A stretch of 6,624 nt of DNA from an uncultured Chlorobiaceae bacterium (GCA_903838095.1 CAILXE010000038.1:1-6624), one strand, 5' to 3'. Positions 1-5,995 are shown, counted from the first letter of the stretch. Numbers and translations: made by a program. Notes: generated by a model from the sequence alone, not told the origin.

Positions 1-332
1 AAAATCTCATTCACTATTTCAACTATTTCGTCATGAAGTAACGAATCAATATTTTCCCTTGCCTCGTAGTCGATGGTGTCAGTTCCTCTTCGAAGCCACT
101 CCACAGACACTCCTAAGTAGTCCGCTATTTTTTCAACAAAACTCTCCCTGATCGGCTTGTGTCCATTAAATACTTGCCCCACATAAGCGGGTGAAAACCC
201 AGCTTTTCTTCCAATTTCAGCGAATAACCCATGTTTTCCCCACTCTCCATTCGCCCTAAACTTCTCGATTATTTTGTTTACTATAATTTCCTGATTTTCT
301 TTTTTTTGTAAAAATTCGGCTAAAGTGAGCAT
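1..332 (-). CDS. XRE/Cro-CI-type transcriptional regulator, 3' end beyond the window
   Basis: The minus-strand frame opens with ATG at 330-332 and stays open for 110 codons to the window edge, so the C-terminus is missing. Residues about 34-80 form a Cro/CI-like helix-turn-helix: a first helix around HGLFAEIGRKAG, a recognition helix around SPAYVGQVFNG, then FVEKIADYLGVSVEWL, which is typical of phage-repressor-like proteins. A lysine- and glutamate-rich segment of about 30 residues precedes it. No strong Shine-Dalgarno precedes the start; GCAAG is the best match. By family it should be a cytoplasmic DNA-binding repressor. It is divergent from the AlpA-like gene and faces a repeat-bearing intergenic region, so it probably represses the rightward genes and perhaps itself. 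That role is inferred from position. The HTH assignment is fairly certain; the regulated targets are not. Confidence 0.82.
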   Translation of the reverse strand, partial: MLTLAEFLQKKENQEIIVNKIIEKFRANGEWGKHGLFAEIGRKAGFSPAYVGQVFNGHKPIRESFVEKIADYLGVSVEWLRRGTDTIDYEARENIDSLLHDEIVEIVNEI

Positions 333-446
333 TTTACTTGCTGTATGGTTTAGTTTAGGGTAGTTTATGTATGATATTAGTTTTGATTTGTTTAGTATCA
401 TTTTAAGTTAAATTAAAAAAAATTGCAATCCCCAAAAGGAGCAGAA
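333..446. promoter_or_regulatory. Divergent control region between the XRE regulator and the AlpA-like gene
   Basis: This 114-base, very AT-rich gap must hold the promoters of both divergent genes. It contains two TAGTTTA copies at 351-357 and 361-367, exactly one helical turn apart, and an inverted repeat with arms ATGATATTA (371-379) and TAGTATCAT (393-401). These are plausible operators for the adjacent repressor. A TTGATT hexamer at 383-388 lies inside the inverted repeat and could be a -35 for the rightward genes, but no good -10 follows at ideal spacing. The rightward ribosome-binding site AAAAGGAG is at 434-441. Promoter positions are not resolved. Confidence 0.55.
371..401. repeat. 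Imperfect inverted repeat, candidate repressor operator
   Basis: The arms at 371-379 and 393-401 match in 8 of 9 positions around a 13-base centre. The site lies upstream of the rightward genes and close to the start of the divergent XRE gene. Dyad symmetry suits a dimeric Cro/CI-type regulator. Binding is inferred, and AT-rich DNA makes chance similarity more likely. Confidence 0.4.
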
Positions 447-698
447 ATGGAAACAATCCAGCCAGGAGCAATGATGGAGTGTCAAGAACAAGGAAGCGCA
501 CCGAAAATAAAAAACTATCTCACAATAAAAGAATTCTCGGCGAAATATAGTGCATTCACCGAGAATTCACTCCGGTGGCTAATTTTCAATCGTGTAACCA
601 ACGGGTTTTACTCATGTTTTCGGAAGGTCGGGAAACGGGTATTGATAGACGAGGCTGCATTTTTTTCACAGATCGATTCGGCCCGAATGGATGGGTGA
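447..698 (+). CDS. AlpA/excisionase-like helix-turn-helix protein, 83 aa
   Basis: This is a small DNA-binding protein. Residues about 24-77 (YLTIKEFSAKYSAFTENSLRW, then a VGKRVLIDE segment) match the pattern of MerR/excisionase-fold HTH proteins common in proteobacterial integrative elements and prophages. These act as transcriptional activators or as directionality factors in excision. The start at 447 is chosen because AAAAGGAG (434-441) sits five bases upstream; an in-frame TTG at 423 has no such support. The stop overlaps the start of the ATPase gene by 8 bases, so the two are probably co-transcribed and translationally coupled. It may control excision or switch on the downstream genes, under repression by the divergent XRE protein; this role is inferred. 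The fold is fairly sure, the specific job is not. Confidence 0.75.
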   Translation: METIQPGAMMECQEQGSAPKIKNYLTIKEFSAKYSAFTENSLRWLIFNRVTNGFYSCFRKVGKRVLIDEAAFFSQIDSARMDG

Positions 699-2568
699 TG
701 CACCTATGGTAGGCGTGAAAACAAATAATCACGAACCGCTGGCTCGCCCTTTTAAAATTCTGCCGAAGATACCACGCGAATGTGAGTTTATGAGCGAGTT
801 CCGTTGTAACCATCTCGTCAGTAATTCTAACGACCATCACCGGACAGCTTTTACTGCCACGGACTTTCAGTGCGATACCACCAACCAGGATGAATTTTCA
901 TCCAATCAAACGAATAGTGTTGAAGTTGCAAAAGCAACGATTAGGGCTGCGCTCGACCAGGTTACTGGTGATAATCCTGATGTTGGCGCAGTGTTTGAGC
1001 CTTCCGTCCTGGATGCTCTGCGACTGATGCGACAATCAAGCCCTGCAGAGTTCCAGCGAATGCGGCTAAAAATCAAGAAAGCATCAACTGACATACGAAT
1101 TTCAGATTTAGACGCAGCAATTCGCGATGGTGAAGACAATGAAGCCGAAAAGGAATCTGCTGATTTATTGATGGAAATGGCGAAGAATCGCTGCACCTTG
1201 TTTCATTGCCTGGACAATGATCCTTACGCTGTATTTGTGAAGTCGGGACATCGGGAATGTTGGCGAATCACTAGCGAGGGCTTTCGGGAGTGGCTGACGT
1301 TTCAGTGCTACATTGAACGTAGGCGAGTGCCAGGAGAAAAACCCCTCAAATCCGCAATCTCAACTTTATCCGGGATTGCAAGGTTCGAGGGGGAGGCGCG
1401 GTCTGTTCCGTTGCGAGTTGCTAACCATGACGGTGCAGTCTGGCTCGACTTGTGTGATGATTTGTGGCGAGCAGTAGAAATTAAATCTACTGGTTGGCGG
1501 ATCGACCCTGCCCCGCCAGTAATGTTTATCCGAACGGCATCCATGCGCTCCTTGCCGGAACCTGTGCAAGGCGGTGATTTAACTCATTTATGGAGGATTG
1601 TAAATATCCCACATGAAGATCGACTTATTGTTTTGGCCTGGGTGCTGGAATGTCTGCGAACCGAAACCCCCTATGCAGTTCTTGAGCTGACTGGTGAAGA
1701 GGGGAGCGCCAAAAGTTCAACCCAACAATACCTCAGAGAAATCATCGATCCCAATCGTGTTAATCTTCGCGCAGCCCCCAAAAACATTGAAGATGTTTTT
1801 ATTTCTGCTAAGAACGCGCACGTCATTTCCTACAACAATTTGTCGTGCATAAAGTCGGAATATCAAGACGCACTCTGTGTATTGGCGACTGGTGGAGGTT
1901 TTTCAAGCCGGACACTATATACTAATGGCGAAGAAACGGTCATGGATGTTAAGCGGCCCGTCATGCTCAATGGGATTGCCACCATTGTCACGGCCCAAGA
2001 TTTACTCGGGCGGACGGTGCACATAGACCTGCCGTCTATCGAAGCACGATTGTCCGAAGTGGAGATCAAACAGTCGTTCGAGCAGTTCAAAGGTGAGATC
2101 ATAGGAGGCCTATTGGATTTGTTTGTCAAGGTACTTGCGGAACTCCCAAAAATCGAAATACCGGAAAACAAACGACCACGGATGGCTGATTTTGCTCATC
2201 TAGGGGAAGCCGTTTATCGAGTATACGGTCGGAAGCCTGGGGAGTTTCTATCCGATTACGAAGAAAAAAGGAGGGATGGAGTTCACAGAACGCTTGATGC
2301 CTCACCGGTTGCCGTAGCTTGTTTGGCATTCTTGGATCGAGACCTTACGGGTTACGAGGGAACGGTCAAAGGATTGTTCGAGGCGGTTACCCCTTATCGA
2401 CCGGAAGGCGAAACCTGGCCCCGGTCACCAAAAGGCTTTGCCGATGGGCTAAGGCGGATTGCCCCAGCACTTCGTCTCATCGGGATTAACGCCCGGATTT
2501 CAGATCGTCCGGGTAAGTATGGGTATACCTGTTTCTTGAAAACGACGGGCGCAAATACGCCCACATAA
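691..2568 (+). CDS. P-loop ATPase of a mobile element (SF3/D5-like replication ATPase family), 625 aa
   Basis: This large cytoplasmic protein has an ATPase core in its middle. A Walker A motif GEEGSAKSS lies at residues 335-343, with K341 binding phosphate. A Walker B-like strand AHVISYNNLS follows at 376-385, then a conserved TGGGFSSRTLY block (400-410). The segment RPVMLNGI (422-429) precedes TAQDLLGRTVHIDLP (434-448), whose R441 could be the arginine finger. This order resembles the SF3/D5-like ATPases beside integrases in satellites and integrative elements, where they are thought to unwind or load at an origin. Relatives commonly read DN at the Walker B end; here it is NN (382-383). Residues 1-160 are low in recognisable motifs and I see no primase motif. 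The start at 691 overlaps the previous gene by 8 bases and lacks a clear ribosome-binding site; the in-frame ATGs at 706 and about 790 are alternatives. Helicase activity is inferred. Confidence 0.75.
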   Translation: MGDAPMVGVKTNNHEPLARPFKILPKIPRECEFMSEFRCNHLVSNSNDHHRTAFTATDFQCDTTNQDEFSSNQTNSVEVAKATIRAALDQVTGDNPDVGAVFEPSVLDALRLMRQSSPAEFQRMRLKIKKASTDIRISDLDAAIRDGEDNEAEKESADLLMEMAKNRCTLFHCLDNDPYAVFVKSGHRECWRITSEGFREWLTFQCYIERRRVPGEKPLKSAISTLSGIARFEGEARSVPLRVANHDGAVWLDLCDDLWRAVEIKSTGWRIDPAPPVMFIRTASMRSLPEPVQGGDLTHLWRIVNIPHEDRLIVLAWVLECLRTETPYAVLELTGEEGSAKSSTQQYLREIIDPNRVNLRAAPKNIEDVFISAKNAHVISYNNLSCIKSEYQDALCVLATGGGFSSRTLYTNGEETVMDVKRPVMLNGIATIVTAQDLLGRTVHIDLPSIEARLSEVEIKQSFEQFKGEIIGGLLDLFVKVLAELPKIEIPENKRPRMADFAHLGEAVYRVYGRKPGEFLSDYEEKRRDGVHRTLDASPVAVACLAFLDRDLTGYEGTVKGLFEAVTPYRPEGETWPRSPKGFADGLRRIAPALRLIGINARISDRPGKYGYTCFLKTTGANTPT

Positions 2569-2644
2569 AGAGAATTCCCTCTCCCCGGCAGCGTGGAGAT
2601 AACATTTAATAAAGGTAGACCAAAAACAAAAAAGGAGAATTTTA

Positions 2645-2845
2645 ATGAAATTTCCATTTTTTAGTAAAAAAACAAAGTCACCAGCCTCTACACCTCAGGC
2701 ACCGGCAACAACACTGATCCCAGAAAGGTTAACCAGCAATCCAGAAACCAGCAATTTGGAAATCGGACTTGATGATTTAAGCCTACTCTGGCGAACGCCG
2801 GAAGATTTCAGCCAAATCTTGGGAACGCCAGAAAAAAAATCATAA
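2645..2845 (+). CDS. Small hypothetical protein, 66 aa
   Basis: The start is well supported by AAAGGAG at 2631-2637, seven bases before the ATG. The protein begins with a basic stretch (MKFPFFSKKTKS), continues through a Pro/Thr/Ser-rich probably disordered linker (residues about 12-32), and ends in an acidic, possibly helical segment around IGLDDLSLLWRTPEDFSQIL. A 9-base direct repeat (ACCAGCAAT) encodes the doubled TSN in the linker. I do not recognise the family and see no transmembrane segment or signal peptide. It sits 76 bases after the ATPase gene on the same strand, probably in the same transcript. The C-terminal amphipathic stretch could be a short protein-binding motif, which is only a guess. 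The good ribosome-binding site and position favour a real gene. Confidence 0.6.
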   Translation: MKFPFFSKKTKSPASTPQAPATTLIPERLTSNPETSNLEIGLDDLSLLWRTPEDFSQILGTPEKKS

Positions 2846-2873
2846 GATACGGTCGATTTTCAGTCTCTCATAA

Positions 2874-2894
2874 TGTGGCTCTTGGCCACAAGAG
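2874..2894 (+). repeat. Two mutually exclusive small hairpins
   Basis: TGTGGC (2874-2879) can pair with GCCACA (2885-2890). CTCTTG (2879-2884) can instead pair with CAAGAG (2889-2894). Both stems are perfect 6-bp helices sharing bases, so only one can form at a time. No T-run follows, so neither is a standard terminator. The arrangement might be a conformational switch or coincidence. Confidence 0.4.
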
Positions 2895-2954
2895 GGAACA
2901 AGACAGTTTCCCTGTTGAGATGGGTACCGGTTTTGTTGCGCGTAGCGTCCAAAT

Positions 2955-2996
2955 CGTCCCCCGCTATGTTAAACTGTGCCAACATAGCGGGGGACG
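2955..2996. repeat. Perfect 16-bp inverted repeat with 10-base centre
   Basis: The arm 2955-2970 is the exact reverse complement of 2981-2996, with the centre AAACTGTGCC at 2971-2980. The outer half of each arm is GC-rich (a run of five C or G), the inner half AT-rich. No T-tract follows, so a classical terminator is unlikely. It lies 113 bases before the small HTH gene and about 360 bases before the tyrosine recombinase gene. Two long inverted arms around a short asymmetric centre is the geometry of a tyrosine-recombinase core site, but also of an operator or a single-strand origin hairpin. Function is unproven. Confidence 0.75.
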
Positions 2997-3108
2997 GTGC
3001 AACATCAAGCGTTCCGCGATATCCGCGTTACAAAGTCCGAGTTATCAAAAGTATCTACATTTTCCTCAATCGAGTTACTGCTTCAACGATATAATCGGAG
3101 GTCACATC

Positions 3109-3354
3109 GTGGTGAAAAATGATACCTGTTTTGATGCGGTAAAGGAGGTCGAAGCAATTAAAACCAAGCTGCGAAAAGCCAGACGAGGGAATTATGTTAA
3201 GGGAAAAAGCAAGTTGGACAAATACACCGGCGAACTGATAGCGATGCGTCAAGCTGGAGCAAGTTTTGCCGTCTTGGCTGAATGGCTATCTGTTCGTCAC
3301 CGCGTCAAGATTACTCGTATGTCAATCTGTCGTTTTTTGCGAGCAAGAAAGTGA
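3109..3354 (+). CDS. Small HTH-like protein preceding the recombinase, 81 aa
   Basis: The start is GTG at 3109, with GGAGG at 3097-3101 and a 7-base spacer; GTG at 3112 is a second option. A longer frame reaches back to 2875 but runs through the perfect inverted repeat, so it is not used. The N-terminal half is basic (lysine and arginine rich). The C-terminal half, from about residue 40, reads KLDKYTGELIAMRQAGASFA, then an AEWLSVRHRVKITRMSICRFL segment. This is a helix-turn-helix layout as in resolvase-like or small mobile-element DNA-binding proteins. It ends four bases before the recombinase start, so the two are surely co-transcribed, and it may be an accessory factor for recombination or a regulator of the operon. 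I do not know the family name; the HTH call is by pattern. Confidence 0.68.
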   Translation: MVKNDTCFDAVKEVEAIKTKLRKARRGNYVKGKSKLDKYTGELIAMRQAGASFAVLAEWLSVRHRVKITRMSICRFLRARK

Positions 3355-3358
3355 GTAA

Positions 3359-4249
3359 ATGGGCAAGAGTCCGAGATCACAAGCAAAGGGGGCGGTCGCC
3401 AAAAAGCTGGCACTCAACACGCCCCGGCATGGCAACAACAGCGACGGAAAAATCCACAGTCTTGGCACTGCTCGGTCATACACACAAGCCCTAACTGGCT
3501 ATGCCAAATTTATACGTGAGAGCAACGGCGGTTCTCTCTTCCGCTCCGGCACAAAACCAGAAATGGCGATGGACTATCTGCAACATCGGGCCGGCGAAGT
3601 GAGCCAAAAGACACTTGACTTGGATCGTCAGGCAATCCAGATGCACTTAGGGCAAAAATTGGAAGTGGTCAAAAGCCTCCAGGAAACCCGCCTTACTTGC
3701 CGGAGCTATACCCCCGACCAAGTGTTTCTGGTGGCCGCAGCGCAAACCGAACGCAACGGACTCGCGACGGAGATTGCGTACAGTGCCGGATTACGAGCGC
3801 ATGAGTTGTTGACCCTGCGACGAATCAATGAACACGGCCCATCGATTCATCGAGGATGGAATGCTGACAGATTCGCTGGCCGTGATGGCGAACGGTACAC
3901 CGTCCATGGCAAAGGTGGACTGGTGCGTGAAGTGATGATCCCTCGAAACGTGGCGAACCGACTTGAAGAAAGACGTCTATCTGAGCCCATAAGAGTAACA
4001 GATCGGGGCATACATTATCAGCAGCGATATGACATCAGCGGGGGAAACCGGTGGAGCGCGAGTTTCACCGAGGCCTCAAAACGAACACTGGGCTGGTCCA
4101 GGGGGGCACATGGGCTTCGTCACAGTTACGCCCAGGAACGCATGGCTGAGCTTCAGAGGAACGGTAAAACATATGAAGATGCAAAAGAAACTGTAGCCCA
4201 GGAAGTAGGCCACTTCAATAAAGAAACCACAGAGGCATATTTGAGATGA
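3359..4249 (+). CDS. Tyrosine recombinase / integrase, 296 aa
   Basis: This enzyme is a tyrosine site-specific recombinase that cuts and rejoins DNA through a 3'-phosphotyrosine. All catalytic positions are visible: R146 in AGLRAHEL, K185 in HGKGG on the beta-hairpin, H251 and R254 in HGLRHSY, H285 in VGHF, and the nucleophile Y294 in EAYLR. Residues about 33-110 should be the SAM-like core-binding domain; residues 1-32 are basic and could contact arm sites or follow DNA. It resembles the 'integrase domain-containing protein' group found in proteobacterial genomic islands rather than lambda Int. The protein stops two residues after the catalytic tyrosine, so it lacks the C-terminal tail many integrases use to donate contacts to a neighbouring subunit. 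The ribosome-binding site before 3359 is weak, which suggests coupling to the gene four bases upstream. Its target site is unknown. Confidence 0.92.
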   Translation: MGKSPRSQAKGAVAKKLALNTPRHGNNSDGKIHSLGTARSYTQALTGYAKFIRESNGGSLFRSGTKPEMAMDYLQHRAGEVSQKTLDLDRQAIQMHLGQKLEVVKSLQETRLTCRSYTPDQVFLVAAAQTERNGLATEIAYSAGLRAHELLTLRRINEHGPSIHRGWNADRFAGRDGERYTVHGKGGLVREVMIPRNVANRLEERRLSEPIRVTDRGIHYQQRYDISGGNRWSASFTEASKRTLGWSRGAHGLRHSYAQERMAELQRNGKTYEDAKETVAQEVGHFNKETTEAYLR

Positions 4250-4773
4250 ATAAATATGTCTGGATGTCGTTTGTGGCAATATTGGCAGGCGTGGCTATTG
4301 TCGTTGCTTGGGGTTATATCAACCTCACCGAATTCGTCTGGGAATCAGTATTGGTTTTCTTTTTTGGCAACCAACAAGGCTGGTTGTTAATGTTGGCAGC
4401 AATACCGTTGTTCGGAGTGCTAAATTCAGCTGTTGATTCTTTAGTAAATGCTGGACACGAAAAGGAAGAGCGGGAAATTGCCGATTATGCGAACCTGATG
4501 TTGCATGCGGCGATCCTGAAAAATCAAGAGGAAAGGCTTGCTCCGCTGTTCAAAGAAAAAGATGCTATTAAGGCGCGGGAAATAACACTCCAAGCACGCG
4601 AGGCTGAGGCTGCTAACAAGGAATTAGCGATAAAAAAAACGGCAAACCTTGAAATGAAATTTGAAGAATCAAAACTCAACAACAAGCTATTAAAACAAGA
4701 GAATAACGCGTTGAAAAATGAGAACGCTCATCTAAAAAAAGAGTTGAAAAAATATACAGGGGATTTATTATGA
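4246..4773 (+). CDS. Membrane protein with long C-terminal coiled coil, 175 aa
   Basis: The start overlaps the integrase stop as ATGA (4246-4249), so translation is probably coupled to the recombinase. Residues about 4-23 form a clear hydrophobic helix, and residues about 30-65 hold one or two more (VWESVLVFFFG and WLLMLAAIPLFGVL). From about residue 70 to 170 the sequence is highly charged, rich in Lys, Glu, Ala, Leu and Asn, and reads as a long alpha-helical coiled coil (KLLKQENNALKNENAHLKKEL near the end). I do not recognise a family. The layout suggests an inner-membrane anchor with a cytoplasmic coiled-coil arm. A membrane protein translationally tied to an integrase is unusual: it might tether the recombination complex, support element transfer or exclusion, or be a passenger gene. 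Topology and role are inferred. Confidence 0.72.
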   Translation: MNKYVWMSFVAILAGVAIVVAWGYINLTEFVWESVLVFFFGNQQGWLLMLAAIPLFGVLNSAVDSLVNAGHEKEEREIADYANLMLHAAILKNQEERLAPLFKEKDAIKAREITLQAREAEAANKELAIKKTANLEMKFEESKLNNKLLKQENNALKNENAHLKKELKKYTGDLL

Positions 4774-4774
4774 T

Positions 4775-4881
4775 ACTCATAAATGAGTCCGCAATAACTC
4801 GCCCGAAAGGGAAAATTGCACGGCAATGTAGAGCCAGTCCTTAGGGAAAACTACCGCATCGTGACTCTTATTGAGTGCACG
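4775..4881 (+). ncRNA. Hairpin cluster after the recombinase operon, possible structured RNA or cis-site
   Basis: Consecutive potential stems begin two bases after the stop codon: ACTCA/TGAGT (4775-4788), CCC-GAAA-GGG (4802-4811, a GNRA tetraloop), ATTGC/GCAAT (4815-4827), a weak GTAG/CTAC pair (4828-4854), and a strong stem of 8 bp with one bulge at 4860-4881 (CGTGACTC against GAGT-G-CACG). No T-run follows the last stem, so it is not a plain terminator. It could be a 3' UTR structure, a small RNA or a DNA hairpin site. I match it to no known RNA class. Confidence 0.3.
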
Positions 4882-5169
4882 TAATCTAAAGGGACCCGAC
4901 CATCTTATTTATTTTTGTGTAGAACCCACCCTCTCGGTGCTTCGCGCTTGCTTGTATCCCGACAGAGCGCTACCCCGCAAGCAGCCAATAGACAAGAGAA
5001 AAGTGCTTCTCCTCTACGGCTAAGATTCCTTGCCTTTCCCCACTCCTGCCAAAATCTACTCAACTGCCGTACCCTAGTTCCGCATACGCCATCTGAGGCA
5101 CCTCAAGCTCCTTTTTCTCCGCCCTGGTTCATCATGCCAATTCGTTTGAGTATAAGACCGGGGGGTAAA

Positions 5170-5196
5170 GGTAAACTTGGTGAACATGGTGAACTT
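5170..5196 (+). repeat. Three 9-base iteron-like direct repeats
   Basis: GGTAAACTT (5170-5178), GGTGAACAT (5179-5187) and GGTGAACTT (5188-5196) lie end to end, differing from one another by one or two bases. A shorter GGTAAA precedes them at 5164-5169. Short, tandem, protein-spaced units of this type are typical of iterons or integrase arm sites, but a 9-base period is also a multiple of three. No convincing gene is found in this frame. Confidence 0.55.
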
Positions 5197-5234
5197 GTTT
5201 CAAGACTTTTCATCTACGGATATATAGATTGTTG

Positions 5235-5259
5235 ACCTATGATCAATAATAACATAGGT
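5235..5259. repeat. Inverted repeat ACCTATG / CATAGGT
   Basis: The 7-bp arms (5235-5241 and 5253-5259) are perfect around 11 bases. The right arm lies in AACATAGG, close to the AACATAGC inner arm of the 16-bp palindrome at 2955-2996. The two could be related binding sites, although the spacing differs. Confidence 0.4.
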
Positions 5260-5277
5260 GATCACATATGAGTGCAC

Positions 5278-5408
5278 ATGCAAAGAGGGGTGGCTCCACA
5301 TACAAAATGGGATGCGGGCTTATTAATGAGCTTTCCGTATCATTAAGCGTGTTGACTTGATGGTATTTACCTCATCGGGATCAAATAATATAAATGCAAA
5401 GAGTGTGG
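5278..5408 (+). repeat. Dispersed direct repeat ATGCAAAGAG...GTGG
   Basis: ATGCAAAGAG occurs at 5278-5287 and again at 5394-5403, each followed within a few bases by GTGG. TGCAAAGA recurs at 5992-5999 next to AGTGCAC, as it does at 5271-5286. The grouping suggests repeated protein-binding sites rather than a duplicated gene piece. Confidence 0.4.
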
Positions 5409-5466
5409 GGACGCGTTGATACCGCTCGCTGTCAATAAAGATGTCGTTTTTTATTAACCATTTTCA

Positions 5467-5488
5467 CGGTAGTTTTTCATTCCTACCG
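5467..5488. repeat. Short inverted repeat CGGTAG / CTACCG
   Basis: Perfect 6-bp arms (5467-5472 and 5483-5488) flank a 10-base T-rich loop. The site is 24 bases before the large palindrome at 5512. No T-run follows the right arm, so it is not a normal rightward terminator. Confidence 0.35.
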
Positions 5489-5511
5489 CACTCCGCTTCG
5501 CTCGTTTGCTG

Positions 5512-5561
5512 AGTCAATATTATTTACATTTTATAAAGCCAAAATATAAATAATATTGACT
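5512..5561. repeat. 50-bp near-perfect palindrome with 8-base centre
   Basis: The arms 5512-5526 and 5547-5561 are perfectly complementary over 15 bp. After one C/A mismatch (5527/5546) pairing resumes for 5 bp (5528-5532 with 5541-5545) around the centre ATAAAGCC (5533-5540). The arms are almost pure A/T except for their outer ends, so it is not a terminator. Long symmetric arms around an 8-base centre are like lox-type recombination sites, but a replication, transfer or operator site would also fit. Confidence 0.7.
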
Positions 5562-5612
5562 GGTTACCGGAAAGAATTTATATCACGCCGCCATTGCTTC
5601 CGATTCTCTCCG

Positions 5613-5630
5613 ATCCTGGGAGGATTTTTT
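5613..5630 (+). terminator. Possible weak intrinsic terminator
   Basis: ATCCT (5613-5617) pairs with AGGAT (5621-5625) across a GGG loop and runs into a T-tract ending at 5630. The stem has only 5 bp, so efficiency would be low. It lies more than 800 bases past the last gene and may serve a non-coding transcript, or be accidental. Confidence 0.35.
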
Positions 5631-5735
5631 ATGGTTAAGGGTAACGGTTGTTGATGGGTTCCAGTTTCGGCATTGTTTCGCCCATCGTTAAGGGGATTTT
5701 TCCTTGGCGGATTCGTAGAGTTCTTTTCTCTTTTT

Positions 5736-5753
5736 GAGGATTAAAAGATCCTC
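5736..5753. repeat. Inverted repeat GAGGAT / ATCCTC next to ACCGCGGT palindrome
   Basis: The perfect 6-bp arms enclose TAAAAG. Immediately after comes the 8-bp palindrome ACCGCGGT (5754-5761). No T-tract follows. A protein-binding site is possible; nothing else supports a role. Confidence 0.3.
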
Positions 5754-5969
5754 ACCGCGGTGCCGTTGGCCAGGAGTGACAAACTGTATTGCGCTGTGAC
5801 GATGTTTCTCCTTGCCCCTATTTTCACACACAAATTAAAAAAATACAGAGGCGACATCTTTCCTAACTCAGGGGAATACCGGAAAGCGTATAGACTATCT
5901 CTTATCGGATTGAGTACCCCCTCAGATTGGCTCATGCGTAACCGGACAGGATGCTGCTCAAGGAATATC

Positions 5970-5995
5970 AGTGCATTTTCAGTGCACTTGGTGCA
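5970..5995 (+). promoter_or_regulatory. Helically phased AGTGCA motifs, candidate arm-type sites
   Basis: AGTGCA at 5970-5975 and 5981-5986 and GGTGCA at 5990-5995 are 11 and 9 bases apart, nearly on one face of the helix. They lie about 110 bases before the tRNA-Gln remnant, a usual distance for arm sites of a tRNA-targeting integrase or sites of its excision factor. Binding is inferred. Confidence 0.35.

Larger units (their letters stand above)
2846..3108. promoter_or_regulatory. Structured 263-base gap before the recombinase operon
   Basis: This gene-free stretch separates the ATPase group from the recombinase group. It holds overlapping alternative hairpins at 2874-2894, a GGGAA/TTCCC hairpin just after, a perfect 16-bp inverted repeat at 2955-2996, and a doubled CCGCG near 3014-3030. 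A TATAAT hexamer at 3090-3095 has no -35 match and would start transcription inside or past the ribosome-binding site, so I do not call it a promoter. A promoter for the recombinase operon may lie here but is not located. Confidence 0.5.

Noticed and set aside
906..2657. Several minus-strand frames opposite the ATPase gene
   Set aside because: They are shadows of the long plus-strand gene, without ribosome-binding sites or domain patterns.
3090..3095. Perfect TATAAT as a -10 box for the recombinase operon
   Set aside because: No -35 match at 16-18 bases, and transcription would begin at or after the ribosome-binding site of the gene it should serve.
2875..3108. Upstream extension of the small HTH protein to 159 aa
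   Set aside because: It would translate through the perfect inverted repeat and has no ribosome-binding site, while GGAGG at 3097-3101 gives GTG 3109 a good start.
4915..5235. 106-aa frame starting with TTG
   Set aside because: No ribosome-binding site, no recognisable domain, composition unlike the neighbouring genes, and it overlaps the 9-base repeats; kept only as a caveat.
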